From Cordilura impudica (lineage: Eukaryota > Arthropoda > Insecta > Diptera > Scathophagidae): a DNA stretch of 64,000 bases. Positions 11,728 to 24,885 of the stretch are shown here, in pieces. Both the position numbers and the translations under genes were made by a program. Each line of letters opens with the position of its first letter. Position 1 is the first letter of the stretch. The notes under the pieces are model-generated. The model was not told where the DNA came from. It did not search any database and saw nothing but the letters and a program-made list of their open reading frames with translations. Location: contig OY821521.1 of assembly GCA_963682025.1 (NCBI GenBank), positions 97,524,854-97,588,853 of the forward strand. The letters run 5' to 3'.

Positions 11728-12065
11728 AAAGTGTAAATATGAACTAATTGAAAAATTTAAATAAGTTCAATTTAAAATTATATTTATATAAATTAAAATT
11801 TAGAAAGTTAAAGGAACTATTACAAAGCTTTAAATTTTTGTAATGACGGGGGGGGGAGAAGTGGCTATGTCAGGTTGAAAGTATTATACCAGTAGTATAA
11901 AACGTCCAAAGGGTTTGTCGTTCTCAGGCCAAACTTTTGCATCACTTTTTTTTACTTATCTTTATATTGGTTTGCTTAGTTTTTCAGCTGTAACTCAAGA
12001 GACATTGATGATATCTCAATTTATTTTTCAATAAAATTGTAGCTGAGGTTTAAATAAATAATTTT

Positions 12066-12352
12066 ACTAGCAGAGCCCAGCCCTCGAAATATGAGTGCAA
12101 ATTATAGGAAATTTTATTTTTTCATTAAATTTTTTTCTTTCAATTTTTTTTTTATTATTTATATACATATATAAAAAATTTATGAATATTTAAATAAAAT
12201 TTATTAAATTGCGAATTTTTGAATAAAATTCATTAAATTTCATTATAAATCTTGATGAACACACAGAAAAAATATAAATGGGATTGGTAATAAATAACTT
12301 TTAAGAGCCTAAAGGTATGCTAATCAATTTTAGGCAATTCACAATTCAACAC
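12066..12352 (+). repeat. family H repeat
   Basis: It contains GCAGAGCCCAGCCCTCGAAA at the left and CCTAAAGGTATGCTAATCAA plus CAATTCACAATTCAAC at the right. The same two blocks recur at 18908-19015 and, inverted, at 30372-30483. The copy here is longer because of an AT-rich insertion. Confidence 0.55.
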
Positions 12353-14387
12353 AGGGCATGTCATATACAATTTTAAGGAAATTCAATTAAAATGTATGCA
12401 TAGGCGATGAATTATAAAATTGTATATTATCAATATTTCATTTTATTTAATTTAATTTAATATATTTTTCACACATATTATACATATATTTTATCATTCC
12501 ACACTTATCCTCCATATGAACTATAATTATCCCAAATTTCAGACTCCTCCATGCTCACATCTTGCTTAAAAAGGGTACAAAAATTTACCTTCACGTGTTA
12601 ATATTTATATAGACTGTTATATCCATGTAAAAAAAGAATAAAATTTACTTGTGTATATTTAATTTATTATTAAAAATATTACTCATACGCATCTTCTGCT
12701 CTACTAATAAATAATATTCATACGCCCTGAATATGTTATGATATTAAAAAAAAATTATAAAAAAGGAGGAAAAATTATAATTTATTAGCTGAAAATGAAA
12801 TGGGAAATAATCAATGCTACTGGAGTTATAGTCAAACCAACATCATGTTAAGTAAAAAATATATAAAAAGTCATAAAATAAAAGTTTAACCTGACAATGT
12901 CTGATTCTTTGGAGGTTTTACTATACTGGCCTAGTATTTTCACTCTGATTTTGTTATTTCTAACCCACTAAAGTGGCTGTTGCACTTTGTAATTATTACG
13001 ATGAAAATCTTCATAAAATAAACGCTCATAACGTTATTCACATTCAGGAGTCTGAATCCTCAATAAATCTGATAATGCATCACATCTTATTTTATTTTTT
13101 AAGACATTGGATTTAAATATTATAGCAACGATGATCTACGATCTCTTAAAGATTTTCGCTTATTTTCATGAGAAAGAACATTTGCGGATCAATTTAATTT
13201 TCTTTATGCAAATTTGGTAAATAGTTTCAGAATTTTTTCTATTCCAGCAGAAGGACTTCAAATTAGAGAACAACATTTCGTTTTACTTCTAACGAAAGAA
13301 ACATATAATGAATTTAATAATTGATTAATAAATCACTATAATTAAATTAATAAAGCAATGAAAACGAGAATTTTCTAATCGCTTTCCAACATATCTCCAG
13401 ATCTAGATTGATGCCGAAAAGATGCGAACTGTATCACATTTCAGTTAAAACACTCAATACAAATCTTATGATATTATTAACAAACACTTAGCCTACATTC
13501 AACTAATACCTAGCAAATGACTATGGGTACTTCCCCCATCATGTATTTTCTGATTGTGATGGAGAGTTGGTATTTCTTTTTTTGTTAATTTTTTTTTAAA
13601 TAAAAGTTACACAAAAAACACAATGTAAACTTTATTATGACGAGATAAATATACAACCAACACTTGGCTGAAAGGTTTTATGTTAAACAACAGAAAAGTG
13701 AATTACATAGAGGATATGAGGCATTCATTAACCCCTAACGGTACATATAGTGCAGAATATAGGGTCCTGAATAGTATATTTAATGTTAAAAGTTTTTGGT
13801 ACTTTCGGAGATTAAATTAATAACTGAACAACGTTTAACTTAAATGTTTCTACTCTACTCCACTCGGTGTCTTTGACCATAGAGCGCCCAATCTTCTCTT
13901 ATAGTTATTCCGATCAATTAAGGATTATTTAAGAAATGTCCGCCAGTTAGTGTATCAATTTCATTATTGTATGTAAACTATGTGCGTAAAATTTGGATAA
14001 AATATATTCAGCTCAATAGCGATCACTATTAAAATTGTGAGTGGAAGTAACATTCGTAGCCATATATATAACAACCGCCCGATTTTATTTTAAATTTACT
14101 TCAAGATATACAGGTTATATATACAGTATATCTTGAAAGTGTTTTGACATAGTTAACATTTTGTTGCTTTCAATTTTACGTTTAAAAATATAATTGTACT
14201 GTTTTTTTATATTTCAGATTATCTTTATATTTATCAACTAACAGTAACAGAAGTGAATCTAAAAGTAAGTATGAATAATCAGAACAAAAGCAAAAGAAAC
14301 TTCAGAATATTGTTGTCAAGAAAGTGTTTTTATATTGCATGTTTAACAAAAAACAAAATTAAATAACAAAAATAAAGTAAAATTATT

Positions 14388-15060
14388 AGTACTTCGTATG
14401 GCCACCTTTGCAGTCATCTTTTAATGGAATTAACTAGTATTTGCACATACTTCGGTGTTATTTATTTCATTCCACTAAAACTATAGTTTTCAGATCAGTT
14501 TTGTTTTTATGATGCAGTGCGTTTTTTCGAATAAAGACAGAAGTTTTCGATTGTGTTTAGGCCTGGACCCTGGGCAGATGTATTCAATACTTTGCTACAG
14601 TTGTATATAAGCCTTATGTTTGGTGTCAATATCTGGGTAGAAACCAAAATTTAGACGTGATTATAATTGGACAAACAAAACAAACCAGTACAGAAAGTTT
14701 TCCATATTTGGAAATTGCGGTTATATTTTGACTTTCCAATATTCTTAACTGCTTTATCCATACTCTATTGAGCTTATCATTATAGTAAAGAATAATTATC
14801 ATCCCATCGCAGAATATAACGTCATCAGCAGGCTTGTGTAATGTGCATTGCAATAAAAGACAATTTTTCCGATCAAATCTTGATGAAAACTCATTTCCTT
14901 CGAAGACCTGTCTTACTGTTTCGTGAGAGACTACGACACCACATTCATGTTTGAGTTTACCTGCAAGTTTCCTTGTAGAAACCATAAATTTTTGTTTTAA
15001 TTTTCTTCGTAAAATGCACTTTACTCTACTTGTTCTGTCTTTTTAAAGAAAGATTATTCG
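14388..15060 (-). mobile_element. Tc1-like transposase pseudogene
   Basis: The longest open stretch (14985-14626) begins MVSTRKLAGKLKHECGVVVS HETVR, the second helix-turn-helix of Tc1 transposases. After a deletion it continues CDGMIIILYYNDKLNRVWIK and ESQNITAISKYGKLSVLV, the first catalytic Asp region. Left of 14626, other frames give QGPGLNTIEN (cf. QSPDLNPIENLW, the final Glu) and a GGHTKY ending just before 14390. So most of the protein outline is present, with internal deletion and frameshifts; it is inactive. Upstream to about 15060 the paired-like N-terminus is only faintly readable. Confidence 0.75.
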
Positions 15061-15231
15061 GATAATTCTTGCACTGTTATAGTAGACCAAATTAATCATA
15101 TCAATTGACATTTTTGTCCTGCATTTTAAATTCAATAAAATAAAATTCAAGTTTTATAATAAAAGCACAAATAGCTTTTAATAATATTTAATAAGAATAT
15201 AAGAAGCTACTAAGTCACAGCTACTAAGTCA

Positions 15232-15953
15232 CTTTAGTCGGTCTAGACCGACCATACAATACCCTATACCATGGATTAGATACCCTATATCTTCGGTCCA
15301 ATTAATTGGATATAGAAAATAAGCATAAACCAAATTTGGGTGGCATTATTATTAATTTTTTGGCTGCAGATATCAAAAAGTTCATATCGGGTGCTATATT
15401 TATATGGGGACTAGGTCGAAAAATGGACCGATCCTGACCATATTTGGTAGTCACTTATATTTTGAAAAAATATATACAAACCAAATTTGAGAAAAATCTG
15501 TGCAATATTATTATTTTTTGATAGATTTAAGTGAAGATCGGGAAGCAGCTCTATATGGCGCCTATGAAAAAGAATTGTCCCATAGAGATTATCTTTGGAC
15601 TACTGAATAATGGATATAACAAACACATACAAACCCAATTTGACTAAGATATGATAATTTGGATCTTATGGTAATTTATGTCGATTTCATAGGTGTCATT
15701 TGTATGTAGACTAGGTCTAAACATGGACCGATTTTCACCAATTTCAACAGATTTCATCCAAATTTCATCAAAATATATTCATATTTGCGACCTGTAGTTT
15801 GATTAAAAAGTTTACATGGTCACACATCGCTAAAACGATGATTCTGAGCCGATCGCTATAATAAAAGATGGGCTAGGTCAAATATTTTTGGTAGTTACAA
15901 ACAGCAACACAAAGTCATTACACCCAAACCACATAGTGGTATAGGGTATAAAA
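15232..15953 (-). mobile_element. family A element
   Basis: It starts at the palindrome (TTTAGTCGGTCTAGACCGAC) and ends CACATAGTGGTATAGGGTAT. The ACAAGTAAG terminus and the GGAC array are lost (only CACACATCGC remains). Confidence 0.85.
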
Positions 15954-16016
15954 TATTATAATACAAAGTAAAATTGTAAAAACACTCTCTTGACAGTAAA
16001 ATTTTGGAGTCCTTCC

Positions 16017-16245
16017 CTTTTTATACCCCCCCACCAATACGCAAAAAGTATATGTAAATTTGTCATTCCATTTGTAGAGCATCAAAAATTATTTTAGACG
16101 CCATAATGTGTATCTATTCTTGATCCTTATAATAACCCGAATCAATATAGCGATGTCCGTCCGTTCGTGTGTCTGTCTATTCACGCTGATTTACAAAATA
16201 AACCATTTACCTAGGTAAAATTATGATAATATAGTTTTTCATAAT
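16017..16245 (+). mobile_element. family B fragment, outer end
   Basis: It starts TTTATACCCCCCCACCAATA, then GTCATTCCATTTGTAGAGC and GATGTCCGTCCGTTCGTGTG. The homology fades after about 16245. Between here and 16460 lies AT-rich sequence with a run of T. Confidence 0.65.
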
Positions 16246-16460
16246 AAAAAACTTAAAGTAGTGAAAAAATTTTATATGTAATAGAAAATGTATCAGCGAT
16301 GGATACACATGTTTGTTTGCTGGTTATTTTTGTTTTTGTTTTATTTTTTTTTTTTTTGTACATATGAACGAATGGTTTATTATCTCTCAATACAAAGAAA
16401 AAGTGAATACATGCAGTATTATACTGATTGCTTTTAATAAATAATCGTTTTCAATTAAAA

Positions 16461-16970
16461 GAAGTAAGAGTATTAAATTTGGCGCCGAATCTTTGATGCC
16501 CTCCAACTGGGTTATATATTTACAATAATATCTGGACTCATTGCACTATTTATAATAAATGTAATCAAAAGTAAACAATTTGATTAACTTAATTATTACA
16601 ACAAACAAAATTATTACAGGAAACACACTGAATTTTTAAAATTTTTTAGAGGTGTCACCATATTTTAGGTCATATCTTTGCACAAAACTTCCCGATTCAC
16701 CCCAATAGTATAGAAACCTACTAGAAATAATGACAAAAAAATATCCAAAGTTTTCCCAGTAAATGGTTTATTTTGTGAATGAACATGACTTCAAGAGATA
16801 GGCGGACTGGAAAACGGATGGGCATGGGGACAGCCGGAGAGACTGACTCGTATTATAATGATCAAGAATATATACGCATTATGGGGTCGCAATTTCTTTT
16901 TTCGATGCGATACAAATGGAATGACAAACTGATATATGTCCTTTGCACAGTGGTGTGGAGGGTATAAAAA
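16461..16970 (-). mobile_element. family B element
   Basis: It starts GAAGTAAGAGTATTAAATTT, then GGCGCCGAATCTTTGATGCC (hairpin end), and closes GTGGTGTGGAGGGTATAAAA. The interior shares GAGGTGTCACCATATTTTAG with the copy at 29145. It lies head-to-head with the 16017 fragment. Confidence 0.7.
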
Positions 16971-17007
16971 AGCATAACTGTATTATTAATTTTAAACATC
17001 ATTGTAA

Positions 17008-17092
17008 TATTAGTGTTGACAACCTTGGTTATAACATTGTGTTTACGAGTGAACGGTATCAAAGATTCGGAACAGCCAATTTAACAATCTTA
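17008..17092 (+). mobile_element. family B hairpin-end fragment
   Basis: GTTGACAACCTTGGTTATAA followed by GGTATCAAAGATTCGGAACA and a degenerate terminus. The same block occurs at 27530. Confidence 0.55.
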
Positions 17093-17761
17093 GTATTTTT
17101 ATCTTTCCACACATTTTTTAGTTTGTTCCATCTTTGTTATTGATTGTTAGTAAATGGTAAAAAGAAATATATTTTTAAACGTAAAAATCAAGTTTAAATT
17201 TGTTCGTATGTATTTTTAGAACTTTAAAGTGACCTACATACATTCATATTCTAATCCTATATATCTTTATATCCTTATATATCTTCAGTCAAAAAATACA
17301 AGATAATATCGCAATGTACTGGCTTGTCTTTTTTACTTGTTTTACTTTGTTTAAAAGTTTTTAAAATGTTATAAACAAATTTTGCATTCGATTAAAATAC
17401 ATTTGCAATATTTCAATGTTACGTTTTTGCAATTTGGATCTGTAGGGGGTTAATTGCAGTTCAAACAAAATTACATGTTTTGTTTTTATATTGTTGTCTA
17501 TCTACTACTGCGTAACTAAATAATGCATCCGAGTGAAAGTAACTAAAGCCAACATCCATCCATTTATACTTGTATATTCCATATTCGCTGCCATTCATTC
17601 ATTTTTATATCCTATGTTTCTATACAAAACAAAATATTCACTTTTTACAAAAAAGAAGTATTTTTTTAACATCTATCCATGGTCAATAAGGCTTTTAAAT
17701 ATGTAATCGTATTTTATATATTCCATACATTCATACTTATTTAATATATTGCTTGTATGTA
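17093..17761. other. AT-rich sequence, nothing recognised
   Basis: No coding-like frame, TIR or repeat family was seen. Confidence 0.4.
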
Positions 17762-18410
17762 CGAGGGTGGTCTCAGAACAACCCGACTTGACGTATAGAT
17801 GGCGGCAGATGTTTGAAAAAATACTGAAAAGTGGCAACCTTTTAAAACATATATTTTCAAAGTTTCAAAGTGCCACGTTATTAATTTTTTTTAAGCCATC
17901 AAAAGTATATGATTTCAGTACATTTGTAAACATGGAAAAAATTGGTTCAATACATTCATTTGAAAAGTCTCAGTCGAACAAACATTAAAATCGAGCTGAA
18001 TTCTACTCTGGGGAGTCTGCTCTTTCGTTTACGACTATAAATTATTGGGTGGCGGAGGCCGTACGAGCTGCCAAGACAAACACCGTAGTGGTCGACCAAT
18101 TGGGGTGGCCATGTCAGAAACGGTTAAGAAAATCCACAAAATGGTATTGGATGATCGACGACTGAAGTTGCGAGAGTTAGTTAAAATGATAGGCGTATCA
18201 AAAAGTGCTATACATCGCATATCGACAGAAATTTTGGAGATGAGAAAGCTGTCCTCAAGATGGGTACCACTTGTGCTCATAATAGAAAAAATGGCTTGCT
18301 GGTAAAAGACTTGCCAACAAGAAAGGAGCTTATATTGATAAATTAAGAAAATGTTTCTCAAATTTGTTATGTTTTCTTTGTCAAGTCGGATTATTTAGGG
18401 AACGTCCTCG
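17762..18410 (+). mobile_element. mariner element, internally deleted
   Basis: The termini are CGAGGGTGG..AACAACCCGACTTGAC at the left and the inverse of CGAGGACG..AATAATCCGACTTGAC at the right, each bordered by TA (17760-17761 and 18411-18412), the mariner target duplication. The interior encodes, after stops, GGGGRTSCQDKHRSGRP, VKKIHKMVLDDRRLKLREL and GVSKSAIHRI..MRKLSSRWVP, the DNA-binding half of a mariner transposase. Only about 650 bp remain where a full element is near 1.3 kb, and the catalytic domain is missing. It could move only if supplied with transposase, and its TIRs are imperfect. Confidence 0.85.
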
Positions 18411-18907
18411 TATATATAGCTTAGCGGGCGTTTTTTGTGGCTTAATTTTATAAATAGTTTTAATTACATGGCATATTTTTTACATGTTTCAAAATTAATA
18501 TATTCATTGTGTGAGCATCAAAGCGTTTGTTGTAGAGAAAAATTATAAAAGTGTTGTTTTATAATGATTGATTTTTTTATTATCATGTATATCTTTTTGG
18601 AATTTTTAAAATGTTTTGTATTTTCTTTACATTGTTTAATAAACATTTTTTCGTTTGATATTTAACTATTATTTTAAATAAATAAGACAATTAGTAGGAC
18701 ATTTATTTTATTTATATGCACCCCGACCACAGATTTGAATAAGTTCCGGATTATAAAGTATGATGATATTTGAACCTAAAGACTTAAATAAATAATATTC
18801 ATAAATCCAGAGAAATAAAGTTCAAAATTAAAACTTTGATATTATCGTAAACACAGAAAAAATTTGAGGTGGTTACCACTAAAAAAATTTATTAAGTTAA
18901 TAATAAC
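18411..18907. other. AT-rich sequence, nothing recognised
   Basis: Only an ACACAGAAAA-type short repeat near 18852 was noticed. Confidence 0.4.
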
Positions 18908-19015
18908 TAGAAGATCCCAGCCCTCGAAATTCGAGTGCTATTTTTTTTTCATTTAATAAATTATTTTATAAGACCCTAAAGGTATGCTAATCAAGTTAAG
19001 CCAATTCACAATTCA
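18908..19015 (+). repeat. family H repeat
   Basis: GATCCCAGCCCTCGAAATTC, then CCCTAAAGGTATGCTAATCA and CCAATTCACAATTCAAC. This is the compact form of the repeat seen at 12066 and 30372. Confidence 0.55.
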
Positions 19016-19047
19016 ACAGTTTTTATTGTCGTGATGGTAATACAAAA

Positions 19048-19215
19048 CGCTAATGTAAAGTTGATTGTGCACGCATACCTTTCCTCAATGTGTACGTTAA
19101 CTTTCGTGTTGCATAATGTTAAGTTGATTGTGCACGCATAACTTTCCTCAAACTCAACGAATTTAAGCAGTTAATAGCTCAAAAGAAAGAGCTTGATCCA
19201 CTGAGTGTTTTGAGA
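19048..19215 (-). mobile_element. family E (Helitron) internal fragment
   Basis: AAGTTGATTGTGCACGCATA, ACTTTCCTCAAACTCAACGA and AGAGCTTGATCCACTGAGTG match the core of the Helitron copies at 57.4-60.4 kb. Neither Helitron terminus is present. The AAGTTGATTGTGCACGCATA block is repeated twice, about 62 bp apart. Confidence 0.65.
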
Positions 19216-19557
19216 GTGAAACGATCAAGATCCATTCATTAGAAGAGGAGCTATGAGAATTTGAATTGCTTGAGTGAATGTGTCCCATAAGAAATGTACA
19301 GGGAAGAACCGCGTTTGAGTATAACTTGAGTAAGGTGAGAGTTGAGTAAATTTCATTGATTGATGACATATCTGTGCCTAAATACCTTTCATTAACAAAA
19401 AAAAATGAAGGAAATGGGCCGGATAGAACAGCCAGACGGACTGACTTTAGTTTTCATAAATTTTTTTAATATATAAGATTTTTATTTCCACTCTTTTAAT
19501 ATTTGAAAACACAATATGTTTTCATCAAAAACTATCATATAAATATAATCATTTTAA

Positions 19558-19962
19558 AACAAGTAACAAAATTATAGTCGGTTTAGACCGATTATACGAT
19601 ACCATACGTTTAGAGAAAGGGTCTTAGGCCTAACTAATTGGATAAAGAAAATAAGCATATTCCAAATTTGAGTGGCATTGTTATTAAGTTTTTTGCCTGA
19701 AGATATGAAAAAGTTCATATTTATATGTGGACTAGGTCGATAAATGGACCGATCTTGACCATATTTGGTAATTTTGCAAGAATATATGCAAACCATATTT
19801 GGGAAAAATATGTACAATATATTTGTTGTGATGATTGGGAAGCAGCTTTATATGGAGAATTGCCATACAGGATTTATTTTTGGACTAATGATTAATACAA
19901 ACCAAATTTGACCTAGATCTATATGATAATATGGATCTTTAAGTTGATCTAATAGGGGTTAT
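19558..19962 (-). mobile_element. family A element, truncated
   Basis: AACAAGTAACAAAATTATAG with a near-palindrome, then typical family A sequence (GACCGATCTTGACCATATTT, GGAAGCAGCTTTATATGG). It stops near AATAGGGGTTATT without the GGAC array or outer end. Confidence 0.8.
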
Positions 19963-20109
19963 TAATAATAATTCATAGTGTATTTATTTGTTGATTTTTA
20001 GTAAATTGAGCTTGTGGAAACAAACTTTCTTTTGTAAAATCTTTGAATCACCTAATTTATTTAACAATGGTGATGAGAATACAGAGTGAACGGGTGTTTT
20101 ACCTAACAG

Positions 20110-20705
20110 GAATTGATATTAAATAAGGAATAGACAATCAATTTTTTTTTTCGTTCAAATACCTGATTTCTGTATTCTATGGGTTATTACAAGAAAATAT
20201 ACCCGAGTAACCATACCTCCATCTTTAAATTCGAGTCTGCTAGTTTTTGCGGGTTGGTATTTTTGGGCTGAATACAAATTTTAATACAAACTACAATTAA
20301 AAACGAAGACTTTGAGCAAAAAATTATTAAAATCGGTTCATTAGTTCATGATATAATGCTAAAACAGTGAACACACTTTTTTATACTTTTCTGTCTTTTT
20401 ATTTTTTTTCTTCAAAAATTCAAATTAAGAAATAAGAAAATATTGGAATCAAAAAAAAAATATATATTTATTTATGTTTTAGCAATATCAATTTATTGGC
20501 TCAAAATCTTCGCTTTTAATTGTACTTTGAATCATAATTTGGATTCAGCCCAAATATGGCCGTAAACGTAATGTTTTTGGCAGACTCGATTTTAAAGATA
20601 AGGTATGGTTGCTCGGGCAAATTTTCTTGATATAACCCATAGCACATGGAAATCATAGGTATTTGATCGATTTTTTTCACTCCTTACAAATCGATCTGCC
20701 CCAAT
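20110..20705. mobile_element. second family F (hAT MITE) copy, older
   Basis: A long inverted repeat. The left arm includes GGGTTATTACAAGAAAATAT and CCCGAGTAACCATACCTCC. The right arm includes GGTATGGTTGCTCGGGCAAA and TTGATATAACCCATAG. The right terminus reversed is GGGGCAGATCGATTTGTAAG, clearly related to GGGCGGGTCGATTTGTAGGG of the 7375 copy. The left terminus is eroded, so no target duplication can be read. Confidence 0.65.
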
Positions 20706-21520
20706 ATATATTTCCACTATAGCGATAACCCTCTAAAAATCGTATTTCTTATTAATAAAAAAATAGTTGACACCTTTTTGTTTGGTTTCGAAAGAGATTT
20801 AAAAATTGTTTAATACTGCATTAAAAGCTGCCTAGAATTGAATTAATCTGAAAGTGATTTTCAGGGATATTTGAATAAAATTGTTCATCACTAGAAAGAT
20901 GTTGACTGCTGCTACTTGAATTTTATATACACATTAGAGCATTATGTGCCCAAAATTATTAAGGACATTTTCGTTTTATGACTGGCTTTTAGTTTTAAGT
21001 TGACGTTGGAAAGGTATTGACTGCTGTGTTAATTTCCAGTATTCAGTTAATATTTTCCAGTGATGCTTTGAAATGAATGCAGGTTTTCATAACAGTTTAA
21101 TCAAAGAATTATATAAACTCTTTAAAAAATCAAAAAATTCCAATTCTTTTTTTTCAACGTTAGCATTTACTGACTTTTGGGGCCACGATATTTTACAGTG
21201 ATTAAAAACTATACACTATTTTTCATTTAAAATACAAAATATTTCTAAGAATTTTGAGGGATAAAATTTTGAAATAGCATTATTTTCTTAATCCTTTTGT
21301 CCTGATATTGTAAAATAAAGAATTCATAAATTGCTAAAATTCTCGTCTTTCAGTGAACACCCAGATTACGGCATTATAGGATGAGTATAAATACTTAATC
21401 CTTTGACGGCTGAACTTGAACCACTGGGAAGTTAGAAAGTTAGCAATATTTATGCGGATACGTGCTTATCGACATGCAAATTTTTTGCAAGCAAGAAACG
21501 CAGAATGATATCTCAAAAAG
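20706..21520. other. AT-rich sequence, nothing recognised
   Basis: No family resemblance found. Confidence 0.4.
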
Positions 21521-22290
21521 CGCCCTATACCACTATGTGGTTTGGGTATAATGACTTTGTGCTGCTGTTTGCAACTATCAAAAATATTTGACCTAGACCT
21601 ATCTTTTATTATACCAATCGAATCAGAATCACTATCAGAATCACTATCTGATTCGATTTAACGATGTCCGTGTCCATGTAAACCTTGTAATCAAACTGCA
21701 GATCGCAAATAAGAATATATTTTGATGAAATTTGGTATATAAGCTGCTATCGGCCATAGGATGAACGCTATTGAAATTGGTGAGAATCGGTCCATGTTCA
21801 GACCTAGCCCTCATACCAATGACCCCTATGAAATCGACATAAATTGCCATAAGATCCAAATTGTCATATAGACCTTACTCAAATTGGGTTTGTATGTGTT
21901 TACGACATCCACTAATGAGTAGCCTAAAAATGATCCCTACGGGACAACTCATACTCATAAGCCCCATATAGAGCTGCTTCCCGATCTTCTCTTAAATCTA
22001 TAAAAAAAAAATATTGCACTGATTCTTCTCAAATTTTGTTTGTATAAATTTTTGCAAAATACAAGAGACTTTACCAAACATGGTCAGGATCGGTCCAATT
22101 TTGGGCCTAATCCCCATATAGATATAGCATCCGATATGAACTTTTTAATATCTGCAGCCAAAAAAATTAATAAAAATCCCACTCAAATTTGGTTTATGCT
22201 TATTTTCTATGTCCAGTTAGTTTGGCCTAAGAGATAGGGTCTCTAAACGCATGGTATAGGGTCTAGACCGACTATAATTTTCTTACTTGT
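21521..22290 (+). mobile_element. family A element, near full length
   Basis: It starts CCCTATACCACTATGTGGTT and ends GGTCTAGACCGACTATAATT, TTCTTACTTGT. The GTCC array has shrunk to a single GTCCGTGTCC, and the palindrome has lost its left half. Confidence 0.85.
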
Positions 22291-23178
22291 AAAGTGTGTA
22301 TTAATATAATATATATAATACTTAGCAAAATGTTATTGCAACTGTTCATGCTGAGGTCTAGTGTTGTTTATATAAAATTACGATTTTGTATGTGTTTGAA
22401 TTGAATTAATTTTATTAGAAATATTTAATGAAATTTTATAATTCGCACAACATTAATTTTATATTTTTAACATATATTAAAAATGCTCTTTTGACTTTAG
22501 TGTTGGAGTATGAAAAAGTTAATACATCTATAACGAAACTTGATAATTAAAAAAATGGCTATTTATTGACTGATTGATTTTTTTCTCTATCGATTGCTAA
22601 GACAATTTCCGTACTTTTCTATTTCTCTTTTTCTTTTGAAAAATTCCTTTATAAAATTTATAACATCATCAAAATTTTGTTTAATATGAACTGGTGTAGT
22701 TAATAAACTCTAAAAGCACAAAAAGGGCGCTAAATGAAAAAAAATCATTTTTGGATCGTCAAAAGGCGCTAAATGTAGCGCAAAAAGCGTTAAGTTGCGA
22801 TCGCTGCGTATCGACCCAACAATTCTAAATAAAAGTGTCGTCAAATATATATTTTCCAACTCCTAATATGGAAAGTATCATGGAACATATATGTCCCATT
22901 GATCGCAAAGGTCATTATTTGTGAATATGTAATTTACTTTGATCCAAGCGATCATCGAAATAAATTCCATAGATCCCATAAAATATATACATTCTTGATC
23001 TTTATCAAAGGGGATGACCGCGTGTCTGTCTGTCTGTTGAAAACATTTTCCTATCCGCAAATGTTTCCAATAATCTGCGGCAGTTTGGAATTGAATATAG
23101 ATTCCCTAGACCAAATAGTTGAGGACTGACGTACGAAAATGTAAAGATACTCCGATAAAATATCATTTAAAAAACTAA
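22291..23178. other. AT-rich sequence with a possible family B scrap
   Basis: The part around 22920-23040 (GATCCCATAAAATATATACA, GTGTCTGTCTGTCTG) resembles the outer half of family B. The rest is unrecognised. Confidence 0.4.
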
Positions 23179-23966
23179 AACAAGTAAGAAAATTATAGTC
23201 GGTCTAGACCGACTATACGATACCCTATACCATGCGTTTAGAAACCCTATCTCTTAGGCCCAAGTAACTGGACATAGAAAATAAGCAAAAACCAAATTTG
23301 AGTGGGATTTTTATTAATTTTTTTGGCTGCAGATATAAAAAAGTTCATATCGGATGCTATATCTATAAAGGGGCTAGGTCCAAAAATGGACCGATCCTGA
23401 TCATATTTGGTAAAGTCTCTTGTATTTTGCAAAAATATGTACAAACAAAATTTGAGAAGAATCAGTGCAATATTTTTGTTTTCTAATAGATTTAACTGAA
23501 GATCGGGAAGCAGCTCTATATGGGGTCAAAGGTATCATTTTTGAACTACTCATTAGTGGATTTAATGAACGCATACAAACCCAATTTGAGTAAGATCTAT
23601 ATGACAATTTGGATCTTATGGCAATTTATGTCGATTTCATATGGGTAATTTGTATGGGGGCTAGGTCTGAACATGGACCGATTCTCACCAATTTCAATAG
23701 CGTTCATCCCATGGCCGAGAAAAGCTTATATACCAAATTTCATCAAAATATATTCATATGTGCGACCTGCAGTTTGATTACAAGCTTTACATGGACACAC
23801 AGACGGACGGACGGACGGACGGACGGACATTGTTAAATCAACTCAGAAAGTGATTCTGATTCGATCGGTATAATTAAAGATGGGTCTAGGTCAAATATTT
23901 TTGGTTGTTACAAACAGCAGCACAAAGTCATTATACCCAAACCACATAGTGGTATAGGGTATAAAT
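23179..23966 (-). mobile_element. family A element, full length
   Basis: An intact example: AACAAGTAAG, a perfect 24-bp palindrome at 23194-23217, six GACG units at 23802-23825, then GATTCGATCGGTATAAT and CACATAGTGGTATAGGGTAT. It is colinear with the next copy (24059), with only about 90 bp between them. Confidence 0.9.
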
Positions 23967-24058
23967 AGCGAAAAATATTTATATGTAGCAGAGCATGTGC
24001 ATATTGATATGTATTAGCGATACATAAAAATTTATGAACATGTGAATGTTCATATGTA

Positions 24059-24885
24059 AAACAAGTAAGAATATTATAGTCGGTCTAGACCGACTATACG
24101 ATACCCTGTACCATGCGTTTAGAGACCCTATCTCTCAGGCCCAACTAACTGGATATAGAAAATAAGTATAAATCAAATTTGAGTGGGATTTTTATTAATT
24201 TTTTTCGCTGCAGATATGAAAAAGTTCATATCGGATGATATATCTATATGGGGACTAGGCCCAAAAATGGACCGATGCTGGCCATGTTTGGTAAAGTCTC
24301 TTGTATTTTGCAAAAATATATAAAACAAAATTTGAGAAGACTCAGTGCAATATTTTTGTTTTTTGATAGATTTAGGTGAAGATCGGGAAGAAGCTCTATA
24401 TGGGGCCCATGACTAGGAGCTGTCCCATAGGGATAATTTTTGGACTACTGATTAATGGATGTAATAAACTCATACAAACCCAATTTGACTAAGATTTGTA
24501 TGATAATTTGGATCTTATGGCAATTTATGTTGATTTTATAGGGATCATTTGTATGATGGCTAGGTCTGAACATGGACCGATTCTCACCAATTTCAATAGC
24601 GTTCATCCCATGGCAGATAGAAGCTTATATACCAAATTTCATCAAAATATATTCGTATTTGCGACCTGCAGTTTGATTACAAGCTTTTCATGGACACACA
24701 GACGGACGGACGGACGGACGGACGGACGGACGGACGGACGGATGGACTTCGTTAAATCGAATCAGATAGTGATTCTGTTTCGATCGGTGTAATAAAAGAT
24801 GGGTCTAGGTCAAATATTTTTGGTAGTTACAAACAGCAGCACAAAGTCATTATACCCAAATTACATAGTGGTATAGGGTATAAAA
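24059..24885 (-). mobile_element. family A element, full length, longest GGAC array
   Basis: AACAAGTAAG, a perfect 24-bp palindrome at 24075-24098, ten GACG units at 24701-24740, and the outer end TACATAGTGGTATAGGGTAT. Same orientation as the 23179 copy. Confidence 0.9.

Larger units (their letters stand above)
10456..14387. other. long AT-rich stretch with short repeats only
   Basis: About 3.9 kb without a gene. It holds a small foldback (11535-11727), ACACAGAAAA short elements (about 11312-11415, 12259), an H repeat (12066-12352) and a segment at about 12670-12745 that is an inverted match to the interior of the F MITE (7680-7750). The rest shows no recognisable family; a run of G lies at 11848-11856. 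Confidence 0.5.

Noticed and set aside
23609..23836. Recurrent 60-80 codon frames such as DLMAIYVDFI...HRRTDGRTDG in many places
   Set aside because: They always fall inside family A copies, on either strand, and the RTDG repeats are the GACG array in translation; no sign of selection for protein.
24701..24740. Regular GACG array resembling a spaced repeat locus
   Set aside because: It is a simple tetranucleotide tract inside family A, not a CRISPR-type array, and the genome is eukaryotic.
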